From NCBI GenBank assembly GCA_001873185.1, contig MNYQ01000204.1, positions 1-38,185 on the forward strand: a stretch of 38,185 bases of DNA. The letters are read 5' to 3'. Every line of letters begins with the position of its first letter. Position 1 is the stretch's first letter. Made by a program: the position numbers and the translations under genes. Under the pieces are notes generated by a model, which was not told the DNA's origin, searched no databases, and saw only the letters and a list, made by a program, of their open reading frames with translations. This document shows, piece after piece, positions 1-10,000 of this stretch. The DNA comes from Ignavibacteria bacterium CG2_30_36_16 (GTDB lineage: Bacteria; Bacteroidota; Ignavibacteria; Ignavibacteriales; Ignavibacteriaceae).

Positions 1-134
1 CAATAAATAAACTTTCTTTTTTTACTTATAAAACATATTAAAATGTTTTAGTACTCCAATCATTTTTATTTTAAAAAAAGTTTAATATATTTAATGCCTT
101 TATTTTTATCGCCCCACAAAACGGAGATAGATCA

Positions 135-875
135 TTGGAATGGATTACTCAGCCCGAATCGTTAATTGCGCTGCTTACACTTACTGTGCTGGAAATAGTT
201 CTAGGTATTGACAACATTATCTTTATTTCCATTCTTTCCGGTAAACTTCCCGGGAAATTGCAAAATAAAGCCCGGCTCTTAGGCTTATCCCTTGCGATGA
301 TTACGAGAATTTTGCTTCTCTTTAGTTTGACTTTAATAATGCAGTTAACTTCTCCATGGTTTTCTATTTTTTCGTTCGAGCTTTCAGGAAGGGACTTAAT
401 TCTATTAGTGGGCGGCTTATTTTTAATTGGAAAAAGTACACAAGAAATACACGACAAACTTGAAGGTGAAGAAGGAAGAACAAATGCAAAAGCAAGACCA
501 ACTTTTAGATCAACTATCATTCAAATAGTGATTCTTGATATTGTGTTTTCCTTAGATTCCGTCATCACCGCTATTGGGATGGCGGAGGAACTTATCATCA
601 TGATTTTGGCTGTTGTTATTGCCGTAGGTTTTATGATGGTTTTTTCAAAAACGATAAGCGGGTATGTGGAAAAACACCCAACAATCAAAATGCTTGCTCT
701 TAGTTTTCTACTTTTAATCGGCGTTTCACTTGTTGCCGAAAGTTTTAATCAGCATATACCAAAAGGGTATATTTATTTTGCAATGGCGTTTTCTGTGATT
801 GTAGAAATATTAAATTTAAGAATGAAGGGGAAAAGCAAACCGGTTGAATTGAAAAGGGCTGTTACAGCCGAATAG
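135..875 (+). CDS. TerC family integral membrane protein
   Basis: A 246-residue polytopic membrane protein of the TerC/Alx family, whose members are linked to metal-ion (Mn, tellurite) homeostasis at the inner membrane. The N-terminal segment ELVxGIDNI-like stretch (here LEIVLGIDNIIFIS, residues about 19-32) and the mirrored second copy ILDIVFSLDSVITAIGMA (about 133-150) carry the paired acidic residues in membrane helices that are diagnostic of the family. I count about seven hydrophobic segments. The start is TTG at 135, with the GGAG of ACGGAGATAG 8 bases upstream; no ATG lies at the family N-terminus. The gene stands alone and is followed by a 242-bp gap. The family call is firm; the transported ion cannot be told from sequence. 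Confidence 0.9.
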   Translation: MEWITQPESLIALLTLTVLEIVLGIDNIIFISILSGKLPGKLQNKARLLGLSLAMITRILLLFSLTLIMQLTSPWFSIFSFELSGRDLILLVGGLFLIGKSTQEIHDKLEGEEGRTNAKARPTFRSTIIQIVILDIVFSLDSVITAIGMAEELIIMILAVVIAVGFMMVFSKTISGYVEKHPTIKMLALSFLLLIGVSLVAESFNQHIPKGYIYFAMAFSVIVEILNLRMKGKSKPVELKRAVTAE

Positions 876-919
876 ATTTGAATCGCTGTTCCCATTAAAA
901 GATTTTCATTTTGACATGC

Positions 920-976
920 TGACTCAAAATATTTTTAAGTTTGATGTTAATCACATGGCATTACTCATTTGAGTCA
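920..976. repeat. inverted repeat in gap after terC
   Basis: TGACTCAAA (920-928) and TTTGAGTCA (968-976) form a perfect 9-bp inverted repeat with a 39-base AT-rich loop, followed by TTTCTTGTTTTC. It could be a weak terminator for the TerC gene or a binding site for a dimeric regulator in front of the downstream uptake operon. The long loop makes either role uncertain. Confidence 0.3.
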
Positions 977-1117
977 TTTCTTGTTTTCACCTCCCAAAAA
1001 ATTGCTTAATTAGATTTTTCTGTTTACTTTCTAACAGTTGCAAAATCAACATTTTGTTAAGCGATAATTCTGTGAACAACAATATGATCAGATTAATTGT
1101 AGAAAGGTAATAATACG

Positions 1118-1780
1118 TTGAAGAACATAATCACCTTTTGTTTTCTGTTTAGTTTAATAGCCTTACCGCAGAGTAATTCGGATATAAAAGAACAAGTTGT
1201 AAAGCAATTATCCGATAGCTTATATCAAATCGGCAATATCACACTTAACAGCCGCACTAATGAACTGCTCATGCCGGGGAAAATAAACATGGATAAAGGA
1301 ATTATTGAGCTGCTTGCCTGTGCGCCCGGCGGGAAAGTTCATGAGAGCGTTCTAATTATTGATATAGTTCCTTATCATCTGCAAGTCTCTCTTTTACTTC
1401 TCGGTTTAAACTATGGTGGTGGTGTAAGTTTTCAGGGTGATCCTTCAATTCCTAAAGGTGACTCAGTTGAGGTTTTTGTAAAGTGGAAAGACAAAGAAGA
1501 CAACATGCAATTTTACCGGGGTGAAGATTTAGTTTTTAACCTGAAAGACAGCAGCGTGATGAAAAAAACGCACTGGGTTTTTACCGGCTCAAAAGTAATT
1601 GATGGTTTATTTGTTGCAGATGCAGAGAAATCCTTAATTACAACATTTCACGATCCTTTTACAATTCTCGATAATCCCTCACCCGACGGAGCATACGATG
1701 ATTTTTTTATTGTAAATGAAAAGATAGTTCCGCCAAAAGGTACCAAAGTTGAAGTTATAATAAAAACAGGAAAAAAATGA
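1118..1780 (+). CDS. exported YdjY-domain protein
   Basis: A 220-residue exported protein with a hydrophobic N-terminus (residues 1-16, cleavage probably near LPQSNS). Residues about 60-215 match what I remember of the YdjY domain: an acidic/aromatic lead, LLACAPGGKVHESVL (the GGK-HES motif), then YHLQVSLLLLGL, a VSFQGDP/G-rich segment, KWKDK, HWVFTGSKV, and a terminal PPKGTKVEVII strand. The biochemical function of the family is unknown to me. The start is TTG at 1118, with GAAAGG (1102-1107) 10 bases upstream. It is the first gene of a tight operon, and its stop overlaps the next start (ATGA at 1777-1780), so it is translated together with the TonB-dependent receptor and is likely part of the same uptake function. 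Confidence 0.7.
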   Translation: MKNIITFCFLFSLIALPQSNSDIKEQVVKQLSDSLYQIGNITLNSRTNELLMPGKINMDKGIIELLACAPGGKVHESVLIIDIVPYHLQVSLLLLGLNYGGGVSFQGDPSIPKGDSVEVFVKWKDKEDNMQFYRGEDLVFNLKDSSVMKKTHWVFTGSKVIDGLFVADAEKSLITTFHDPFTILDNPSPDGAYDDFFIVNEKIVPPKGTKVEVIIKTGKK

Positions 1781-3867
1781 ACAACATCAAATCAACAGTT
1801 ATATTTCTTTTAATAATGTGCAGCTGTATTGCCGCTCAATCTGATTCTCTCCCAAAATTTACATTGGACAACATCATAGTTACTGCCGACAAAGTTTCGT
1901 CAAATCTTTTACTATCAACAGGTGCGGTATCTACAATTTCCGGAGAAGAAATAAAAGCATTTACACTATACGAGTTGAGTAAATCGTTGGCGCTTGTCCC
2001 CGGAATAAATTCTTACAGTGTTAACGGCATGGGAGGAGGTACAACGACCACATTAAGAGGATTTTATGGAGGCGGAGAAGCAGATTATATTTTGCTTATG
2101 CTCGACGGACGTACTTTAAACAGATTCGAATCCGGAATAGTTGATTGGAATATAATGCCGCTCTCGGCTCTCGAATCAGTTGAATTTGTTAAAGGAGGAA
2201 TCTCATCATTATACGGCGACGCTGCTATTGGAGGTGTTGTAAATCTCAGAACAAAAAACTCAAACATCAACAGCACAACTGTTCGCACAGTATTTGGAAG
2301 CTATAAATATTTTAACGGACAAATATCTTCAAACGGAAAACTAAACAGCGGAAACTATAACATATATTTTTATAGAAATCAGTATGAAGGTTTTAGGGGT
2401 CATTCCAAACAGGTTGCGCACTCTCTTGGAGGAATCATTCCATTATTTAAAAACCATGAATTTAATTTATCTGCTTCTCTACTTAACAATTGGAAAAATG
2501 AAGATAAGCCGGGCGTATTAACCGGCGAACAGACAGAAGCCGACAGAAATATTTCTTCACCATTCTTCGGCAGCGACAATAGAACATCGAGAATTAATAG
2601 CGGGGATATTAAAATTGAATATACTCCAAATAGTTTTTTAGAATTAAATGCAGCTATCGGCGGAGAGTATAACCGAGTTAACGATATCACCACGTTTTTG
2701 TTATCACCATTTTTTGCCGATACAAAAAACCGGGAATATCAGTACACTCGCTATTTTGGCAGTATGCTTTCAAACTATAAATTAAATTCTTTTCTTGGTT
2801 CGGAGTTATTGCTTGGCGCCGAAATATCTACCGGCAAAATTACAAACACTTACTACAATTTTTTATCGGGTGATATTAATGCTTATGAAATTGCGCGTCC
2901 GCAGCGGGGCACTCTGGATGAGAACGGAGAAGGAAGAAGAACTTCCGCAGCAGCATTTATTCAGTTTAATATGTCGCCGATAAATAATTTAAAAATTAGT
3001 CTCGGGGGAAGATATGATCAAATAAATGATTCCTATTCAAGTTTGACTACGGGTGCAGAGAAATCATTTTCAAGTAAAAAAAATGCTATGAGCCCGAAGG
3101 CAGGATTCAATTACAGATTTGCTAATAATGTAAATTACATTGCCAGTATTTATGCAAGTCTTAGCGGCTCTTTTAAAGCTCCTACGATGGATCAACTATT
3201 TGACCAAAGATCTTACCCGGCGCCATTCGAACCTTACAAAATTCTTTTATCCAACAACCTTCTTCAGCCGCAAAAATCTTTAAATATAGAAGCCGGTATG
3301 TACCAGGGTTTTGTGGTTGGAAAACATTTACGATTCGAAGTGTCAACATCAGCATATCAAATAAAGATGAAAGATGAAATTGACTTTGACATAATGCAGT
3401 TTAAGTATGTAAACATCGGTAAAAGTACGCACATAGGATTGGAAGCCGGAGTTAAAATATTTTATTCTGATTTTATTTCTTCATTCTTTAACTATTCTTA
3501 TCAGGAAGCAAAAGCTGCAAACGGATCTTACGAAGGGAAAAAGTTAAAAGGAATACCGGCTCAGTCCATCAACGGAGGTGTTGCATATAACGTGGTAAAA
3601 AACTTTACAGCATCAATGATGATGAAACATACAGCGGGGATTTTTATTGACGATGAAAATTTAATACAACTTCCATCGTTCACTACTTTTGATGCATCAT
3701 TGCGCTATAGTTTTTATCAATTTAACTTTTCACTCTCTTCGGAAAATATTTTTGATAAAAAGTTTAATGCAAATGGTTACATTGATCCCTCCGGCACGCC
3801 CGGTTTTATTTATTACTATCCTGCCGCCGGAAGAAGAATAAATTTTTCTGTCGAGGTTAATATCTAA
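1777..3867 (+). CDS. TonB-dependent outer-membrane receptor (first)
   Basis: A 696-residue outer-membrane receptor that imports a large or scarce ligand using TonB energy. It has a signal peptide (1-20, ending IAAQ), a TonB-box-like strand (LDNIIVTADKV, about 30-40), a plug domain (about 42-155) with the LSKSLALVPGI, TLRGFYGGG, LMLDGRTLN and SVEFVKGG-SSLYGDAAIGGVVNL signatures, then a beta-barrel ending in ENIFDKKF and an aromatic-rich last strand. It lacks the N-terminal carboxypeptidase-regulatory domain and SusD partner of SusC systems, so it resembles siderophore/cobalamin/metal-type receptors more than glycan receptors. It overlaps the YdjY gene by 4 bp and the next receptor by 1 bp. The ligand is not determinable from sequence. 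Confidence 0.93.
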   Translation: MNNIKSTVIFLLIMCSCIAAQSDSLPKFTLDNIIVTADKVSSNLLLSTGAVSTISGEEIKAFTLYELSKSLALVPGINSYSVNGMGGGTTTTLRGFYGGGEADYILLMLDGRTLNRFESGIVDWNIMPLSALESVEFVKGGISSLYGDAAIGGVVNLRTKNSNINSTTVRTVFGSYKYFNGQISSNGKLNSGNYNIYFYRNQYEGFRGHSKQVAHSLGGIIPLFKNHEFNLSASLLNNWKNEDKPGVLTGEQTEADRNISSPFFGSDNRTSRINSGDIKIEYTPNSFLELNAAIGGEYNRVNDITTFLLSPFFADTKNREYQYTRYFGSMLSNYKLNSFLGSELLLGAEISTGKITNTYYNFLSGDINAYEIARPQRGTLDENGEGRRTSAAAFIQFNMSPINNLKISLGGRYDQINDSYSSLTTGAEKSFSSKKNAMSPKAGFNYRFANNVNYIASIYASLSGSFKAPTMDQLFDQRSYPAPFEPYKILLSNNLLQPQKSLNIEAGMYQGFVVGKHLRFEVSTSAYQIKMKDEIDFDIMQFKYVNIGKSTHIGLEAGVKIFYSDFISSFFNYSYQEAKAANGSYEGKKLKGIPAQSINGGVAYNVVKNFTASMMMKHTAGIFIDDENLIQLPSFTTFDASLRYSFYQFNFSLSSENIFDKKFNANGYIDPSGTPGFIYYYPAAGRRINFSVEVNI

Positions 3868-5903
3868 TGAAAACTTTGTTTTTCTTCTTTTTTTTGGTAG
3901 GCGCTTTATCAGCCCAAATTAATACAAGGGAAGAAGATTCAACCAAGAAATATGTGCTGCCGGAAATTACAATTAGCGCAACGCTGAATGAGATAAATGT
4001 TTTTGACGTCCCCAAAGATGTAAAAATTATAAGCGCCCGACATCTGAAAAAGATTTCACCGCTTTCTGCAAATGATATGATGAAAACTGTTCCGGAAGTA
4101 GCGCTTCAGCGCACAACTGCCGGCAGCGGCTCACCAATTTTGCGCGGGATGATAGGCAGGGAAAACTTAATTCTTATAGACGGCGTTAGATTAAACAATT
4201 CAACTTATCGATCTGGACCCACGCAATATTTCAATACAATTGATCCGGCAAGTATAGAAAGAATAGAATTAGTTTATGGTCCCGGATCTGTTTTGTACGG
4301 CAGCGACGCATTGGGCGGAGTTATAAATATTATCACTAAAAATCCAGGAAGCTCAAATTCTTTTTTGTCATCATCAACAACATTATCAAGTTCGAATAGC
4401 GGAATAGTGCAGAACTTATTTGCACAAAGCATGTGGGATGGCGGCGGCGCATTTATCAGCACAAGTTTAAAAAAGTTTAATGACTTATCAGCCGGAAACA
4501 ATATTAATCAATCTCCCACGGGATATGATGAACTTGATGGTACTATAAAATTAAATTTTAATTCTGAAAACAATTCTTCTTTATCCATTTTTGCACAGAG
4601 TGTTAATCAAGGAAATATTTCCCGATATGATAGAATAGCTGCGGGGAAAGATTTTAAAAATGTTTATGATCCCCAGCAGAGACATCTTTTCTACACAAGG
4701 TATAAAAAGAATTCAAACTCATCATTGCTGCACAATTATCAAATTGACGTCTCACTTCAGCGTCAGGTTGAAGGGAGTAACATAATCGGTATGAAGAATA
4801 AGAATATCGAAATATCGGAAAGACTAAACACATTGACCGGCGGTGCGGGAGTTACTTTCAATTCAATTTTTTCAAATCACATTTTAACATATGGTTTGGA
4901 GAGCTATTACGATGTAATTTCAAGTTCGCGCGATACACTCGATCACAGTAAGTTGGTTAACTCAAAAGGGCAATCACCTTTTCCGCCCAAATCGCGTTAC
5001 CTTACATCAGCGCTGTTCACTCAGGATCAATATGAAAATGATATACTTGTTTTAATTGCCGGGCTTAGATATTCCCACTTTAATTTTTCAGCTTCACCGG
5101 AAACGCAGATAAAAAATATTTCTGTTAACTCTATAGATGCATCGTCAAGCGGATTATGCGGTAGTATGAATGTTTCTTTTAAAGTTATAAAAAACATTTT
5201 GAATATTTATGGCGGAATATCTCAGGGCTTCAGAGCGCCAAACGCAAATGATCTTTCGGCAATAGGACTCGTGTCAAATTTTGGCGTCGAAGTTCCAAAT
5301 CCCGGACTCCATTCGGAAAAATCAATTAACTATGAAGCGGGAATAAAAGCTAATCTGTCAAATATTTCATTTTACTTTTCATCTTACTATATGCGTTTAT
5401 ATGACTATATAATTAGGGAAGAGGTAGGATCAATAGATGGGACTAAAATATTTATGAAATCAAATGCAGCAGAAGGCGAGCTAAAGGGTTTTAATTTTTC
5501 GGCTTCCTTTTTTCCGACAACGAACCTGTCACTTCGTTCCGCCGTTTCATACACTATCGGAGATAATTTGAGCGGCAATGAACCGCTAAGTAAAATACCA
5601 CCGCTTAGAGGAGCAATTTCTCTCAACTATGATTTACCTGATTACTGGTTCCTCACTTCAATTGAATTTTCTCTGCCTCAAAAAAGATTATCGTCAAATG
5701 ATATTAGCGATAGCCGAATAGGCGAAGGTGGCACAGCCGGATACACGGTTTTGGATGTTCGCGGCGGTTATAAATTCGCAGGTTGGGGAGATTTTGTGTT
5801 ATCGATTGAAAATGTTTTTGACAAGTTATACAAAATACACGGCTCGGGTATTTATTCTTCAGGTCGAAATTTTATTCTCTCATTAAATATTGATTTCAAA
5901 TAA
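3867..5903 (+). CDS. TonB-dependent outer-membrane receptor (second)
   Basis: A 678-residue TonB-dependent receptor with a signal peptide (about 1-16), a TonB-box-like strand LPEITISATLN (about 32-42) and a plug at about 45-160. The plug has SANDMMKTVPEVALQRT, ILRGMIGRENLILIDGVRLN, and ERIELVYGPGSVLYGSDALGGVINI. The RSGP-Q and TIDP segments after the ligand-side loop recall haem/haemoglobin receptor plugs in Bacteroidota, but this is weak evidence for the ligand. The barrel ends with ENVFDKLY and the final strand NFILSLNIDF. The start ATG at 3867 shares its A with the TAA of the previous gene, so the two receptors are translationally coupled. They are clearly different proteins rather than recent duplicates. 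Confidence 0.92.
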   Translation: MKTLFFFFFLVGALSAQINTREEDSTKKYVLPEITISATLNEINVFDVPKDVKIISARHLKKISPLSANDMMKTVPEVALQRTTAGSGSPILRGMIGRENLILIDGVRLNNSTYRSGPTQYFNTIDPASIERIELVYGPGSVLYGSDALGGVINIITKNPGSSNSFLSSSTTLSSSNSGIVQNLFAQSMWDGGGAFISTSLKKFNDLSAGNNINQSPTGYDELDGTIKLNFNSENNSSLSIFAQSVNQGNISRYDRIAAGKDFKNVYDPQQRHLFYTRYKKNSNSSLLHNYQIDVSLQRQVEGSNIIGMKNKNIEISERLNTLTGGAGVTFNSIFSNHILTYGLESYYDVISSSRDTLDHSKLVNSKGQSPFPPKSRYLTSALFTQDQYENDILVLIAGLRYSHFNFSASPETQIKNISVNSIDASSSGLCGSMNVSFKVIKNILNIYGGISQGFRAPNANDLSAIGLVSNFGVEVPNPGLHSEKSINYEAGIKANLSNISFYFSSYYMRLYDYIIREEVGSIDGTKIFMKSNAAEGELKGFNFSASFFPTTNLSLRSAVSYTIGDNLSGNEPLSKIPPLRGAISLNYDLPDYWFLTSIEFSLPQKRLSSNDISDSRIGEGGTAGYTVLDVRGGYKFAGWGDFVLSIENVFDKLYKIHGSGIYSSGRNFILSLNIDFK

Positions 5904-5912
5904 GAGGTTTAC

Positions 5913-7052
5913 ATGAAGCTAAAAACATTTCTCCTTTTTGCAATAATTATTTCATCGGCTGCGGCTCAAAAACTGAACGATTTATCTCTTGAGAAAGAAA
6001 GCCAGCTTGCGATGAGAAATGCCTTCGGCTGGCTTGAAGCTAATCAACAGGAAGACGGCTCGTGGGGGCACTATCCTGCAATTACTGCGCTTGTAGTTGC
6101 CTCTTATCTTAAAAGTCCTTTCAATTACGATGACATAAATTCTGTGCCCGTAATTAGAGGGATTCAATTTTTGTTAAAATCTCAGCAGCCCGACGGCGGT
6201 ATTTATATTGATGATTTTAAAGCATACAATACAGCCATCGTGCTGATTGCATTGACTGCCGCAGATAATCCCGAATATACTGAAGCAATTAGAAGAGCGC
6301 GTGATTTTCTAATCACGCTGCAGATTGATGAAAATAAGGGATTAACAAGTTCGGATGCTCAGTATGGAGGGATTGGATACGATGAAAATATGGAGTCCGA
6401 TCTATCAAACTTAGAATGGTCGCTCGAAGCGTTGAAGGAATCGGAGAAATATCGAAAGGTTTCCGAATCAACCGGCGAACCGCTTGAATACAGTGGAACA
6501 AATATTAAGACAGCACAAATTGCTTCAACTTCTTCACGGGAATTATTTTGGGATAAAGCAATTCAGTATATACAAAGATGTCAGAATTTTAAAGAATCCA
6601 ACGATCAAACCTGGGCTGGTACAGACGGCGGATTCATTTACAGCCCCAGCGAAAGCAAAGCGGGGGATTATACATCATACGGCAGTATGACCTACGCTGG
6701 CTTAAAAAGTTTTATATATGCCGACGTGAAAAAAGATGACAAGCGCGTTCAGGCAGCTTTCAATTGGGTAAAGAAAAATTATACGGTTGATAAAAATCCA
6801 CAGATGGGGGAACAGGGTTTGTTTTATTATTATCATACGATGGCTAAGGCATTGGAGGTTTCTGATGTCGAAGTTATTACCGATGATGCCGGTATTGAAC
6901 ATAACTGGCGAAAGGACATAATTGAAAAATTATTAACAATACAAAACGGCGAAGGCTATTGGGTTAATATGAATAATCGGTGGTGGGAGAATAACAAAGA
7001 ACTCGTTACCGCTTATTCGTTGTTAACTTTAACGTATGCCCTCGGCTATTAA
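5913..7052 (+). CDS. exported prenyltransferase/squalene-cyclase repeat (alpha-toroid) protein
   Basis: A 379-residue exported protein with a signal peptide (1-18, ending SAAAQ). It is built from squalene-cyclase-type alpha/alpha toroid repeats: ALEANQQEDGSWG-like at about 41-51 (QEDGSW is a QW motif), LKSQQPDGGI at about 88-97, a Gly/Trp-rich DQTWAGTDGGF at about 230-240, GEQGLFYYYHTMAKAL at about 302-317 and NGEGYWVN near 348-355. The DxDD catalytic motif of true squalene-hopene cyclases is not visible and the protein is exported, so a hopanoid enzyme is unlikely. Such toroids also serve as binding or recognition modules. AGAGG lies 6 bases before the ATG. It sits 9 bp behind the second receptor and 20 bp before the next toroid protein, in the same operon. 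Confidence 0.85.
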   Translation: MKLKTFLLFAIIISSAAAQKLNDLSLEKESQLAMRNAFGWLEANQQEDGSWGHYPAITALVVASYLKSPFNYDDINSVPVIRGIQFLLKSQQPDGGIYIDDFKAYNTAIVLIALTAADNPEYTEAIRRARDFLITLQIDENKGLTSSDAQYGGIGYDENMESDLSNLEWSLEALKESEKYRKVSESTGEPLEYSGTNIKTAQIASTSSRELFWDKAIQYIQRCQNFKESNDQTWAGTDGGFIYSPSESKAGDYTSYGSMTYAGLKSFIYADVKKDDKRVQAAFNWVKKNYTVDKNPQMGEQGLFYYYHTMAKALEVSDVEVITDDAGIEHNWRKDIIEKLLTIQNGEGYWVNMNNRWWENNKELVTAYSLLTLTYALGY

Positions 7053-7072
7053 TTAACTATCAGGAGGTTCGA

Positions 7073-10000
7073 ATGAAAAGGAATGTACTAATTGTTCTAC
7101 TCATAACTATTGTATCTCTTCTATTTATGAGTAATGATTCTTTTGCACAGCAGAAGGATAAACTTTTACAGAGAGCAGACGAACTGCTCAGAAATTACCA
7201 GCCGCCCCCACCCGTTGAAACCGAACCGGCAATTTCACCAGAACAGGACAGGCTCAATCAATACCTTAAAGATCTTGATGAAGCAAGTGCGGTTCGTTTT
7301 GCGGATACTGTTGTTCGATTTAGTTCCGAATATTCATCGGTCAATTGGGCAGCATACCAAATACTTGGTCAACCTAATGTTTATCCAAGTTATGGAGATA
7401 ACCCATTGGCATGGGCTCATTCTACACCAGACGGGCAGCGGGAATGGATTGAGCTAAAATTTAATAATCCCGGTCCAATTTCATCAATCGGAATTTATGA
7501 AACTTATAATCCGGGTGCAGTTGATACTATTTATGTTAAAAATCCTTTAAATGGTTTATGGGATATAGTGTGGTCGGGTACAGCAGCTTTTGCAGGTTCG
7601 CAAGCAAGAATTTTTATAGTTGACTTTCCCTTGACTGTTTACGCTGTAAGCGAAATTAGAATTGCAATAAATTCACCTGCAGTAGAAAGTTATAATGAGT
7701 ACGATGCAGTTGCAATTTCACCAGTTTCACTAACTCCTCCATATTATGTTAATACGATGCCAAGTAACAGCTTCAGTTCAACATTCGCTAACGCTATGGC
7801 GGGTGTTCCTATTGCTGTTTGGGGAAATGTTCATAACGGCACTCCGCCATATAATTACAAACTTGAATATGGAGATGGCACGAGTGACAGCGGTGCAGTA
7901 GCTGATCCCCACTATATTGGCGCAGATCACATATATGCAACTGCTGCTCCTTATACAATGAGACTTACTGTTTGGGATAACGGAGGCAGAGTTGATTATG
8001 ATGAATCGGTTATAAAAGTATATCCATTGCCAACACAGCAAATTCAGGTAAATATGGCAATTGAAAAAGGGCTGCTTTATCTTTATAAAAATCAATATGG
8101 CGATGGTCACTGGTACGATAGCTATGGAAACATAGGCGCAACCGGCGCCGCGCTTCTTGCTTTTGAAGAAAATGGTCATCTTCACACTAATGATTTTAAT
8201 ACAAACATATATGCAGAATATATCGATCTAGGTCTTAATTATATATTCGCTAATTCCACACAACATGCAATTGATATGCAGTATGCAGGTAATCCCGATA
8301 GTGACGGTGATGGTTTCGGCGTTTATACTAATTACGATAATTATGCAAATGGAATAGGACTTCTTGCAATTATAGGCGCTCACGGAACAGCAGCCGGCGC
8401 AATGACAGATACAATTAATTCAGGAGTGTATATCGGTCAGACCTTCTATGATTTTATGATTGATGCTCTTGATCAGATAGCATACAGCCAAACTGACTCT
8501 TTATCAGGTACTCAGCGCGGCGGCTGGCGTTACAACATCAACACATCAAACTATGGTTCATCAGATAACTCGGCTGTGCAATGGTCCGCACTGGCAATGG
8601 AAGCCGCTGAAAAAAGCTGGGGAATGACGATACAACCATGGGTCAAAAATGAACTGCACTATTGGTTAGTTGCAAGTAACGACACAAGTGACGGAGGTTT
8701 TGGTTATCAATCTTACAATCAGTGGGATAACATTGCTAAAACCGCAGCCGGTATTGCTTCTTATGCACTTCTCGGTTGGACTTCAGATTCATTAAATATT
8801 CAAAAATCAATTAATTTTTTGAATGCCCACTGGTTGGATGCGTGGGACAATAACGGCTATTATGAACACCTTAGCGGAAATCTTTATGGAATGTATGCGG
8901 TTGCTAAGGGAATGCGTATACTTAATAATCGTGCTGGCGTTACTCACATCGGCGCGAGAAACTGGTATATTGAATATGTTAATCACTTGCTTACTCATTC
9001 TTCATGGCAGCAGCAGCCCGATGGCTCCTGGAATGCAAATACATGGAGTTCATCATATCCTGCATTATCGTCGGCGCTGGCAATACTTATACTAACGCAG
9101 GGTGTTGTTATAGCACCGCCCGTTGCAGTAATAGATCCGGTATCTGCCAAACCAACCAATTTTGCTTTTAAAGTTTACGGCGGCAATTCTTACCATCAAG
9201 ATCCTAGTAAGTCAATCATAGAATGGAAATGGGACTGGGATGCTTCCAACGGATTAAATTGGGATTCCCCGGATGCGGTAGGCATCAACCCAACTAATCC
9301 TGGTTATACTTCAACAGGATTTTACACAATCACACTTCGCGTAAAAGACGATAGTCCGAGTCCACTTTATGATTTGGAATCTGTTATAGTTTCTGTGCAG
9401 GATACTTCTAATAATCCGCCTGTGGCAGTTGCAATTCCGCCGGGTGGCAGCGGAGTATATTCTGCAAGAGTTGGCGAACCAATTTTACTTGATGGAAGTT
9501 ATTCTTATGACCCGGACCCCGGTGATTCTGTTGTTGCATACAGTTGGGACACTAACGGCGATGGCTTGTTCGGGGATGCTACTACGGATACGTTAACTGT
9601 TGTATTTATGAATGAGTACCAGGGACAGGTAGGACTGCGTGTTTTCGATACTCACGGTGATTCAAGCTCAAATATTGCATACATCTCCATCGTTGCTTCT
9701 CGCAAGGATCTATATGTTACACAATATACCGTTACGCCAACTAAAGTTAATCCGGGTGATACGGTTCACATTATTGCAATATTTAAGAACAACGATACTT
9801 CAAACACAAATGCCAATAATGTCTTAGTAAGATTCTATGACGATAATCCTCTTACTATAGGGAACAGAATTGGCGGTGATTATTTTGTCAATCTTCCGGT
9901 TAGTGTTTCAGACACTGTTAAAGCAGCTATTCGTATTCCTCTAAACCGACCTCATGGCGCGATGTACCTGTGGGTTTGGCTCGATGCAAATACGCAGTTT

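Noticed and set aside
1777-5903. SusC-type glycan uptake receptors
   Set aside because: No N-terminal carboxypeptidase-regulatory domain, no SusD gene and no glycan-degrading enzymes nearby.
5913-7052. True squalene-hopene cyclase for hopanoid synthesis
   Set aside because: Too short (379 residues), exported by a signal peptide, and the DxDD catalytic motif is not visible.
7778-8185. 135-codon reverse-strand open frame inside the large toroid gene
   Set aside because: Its residues are an antisense reading of a well-conserved secreted protein domain, with no ribosome site and no family resemblance.
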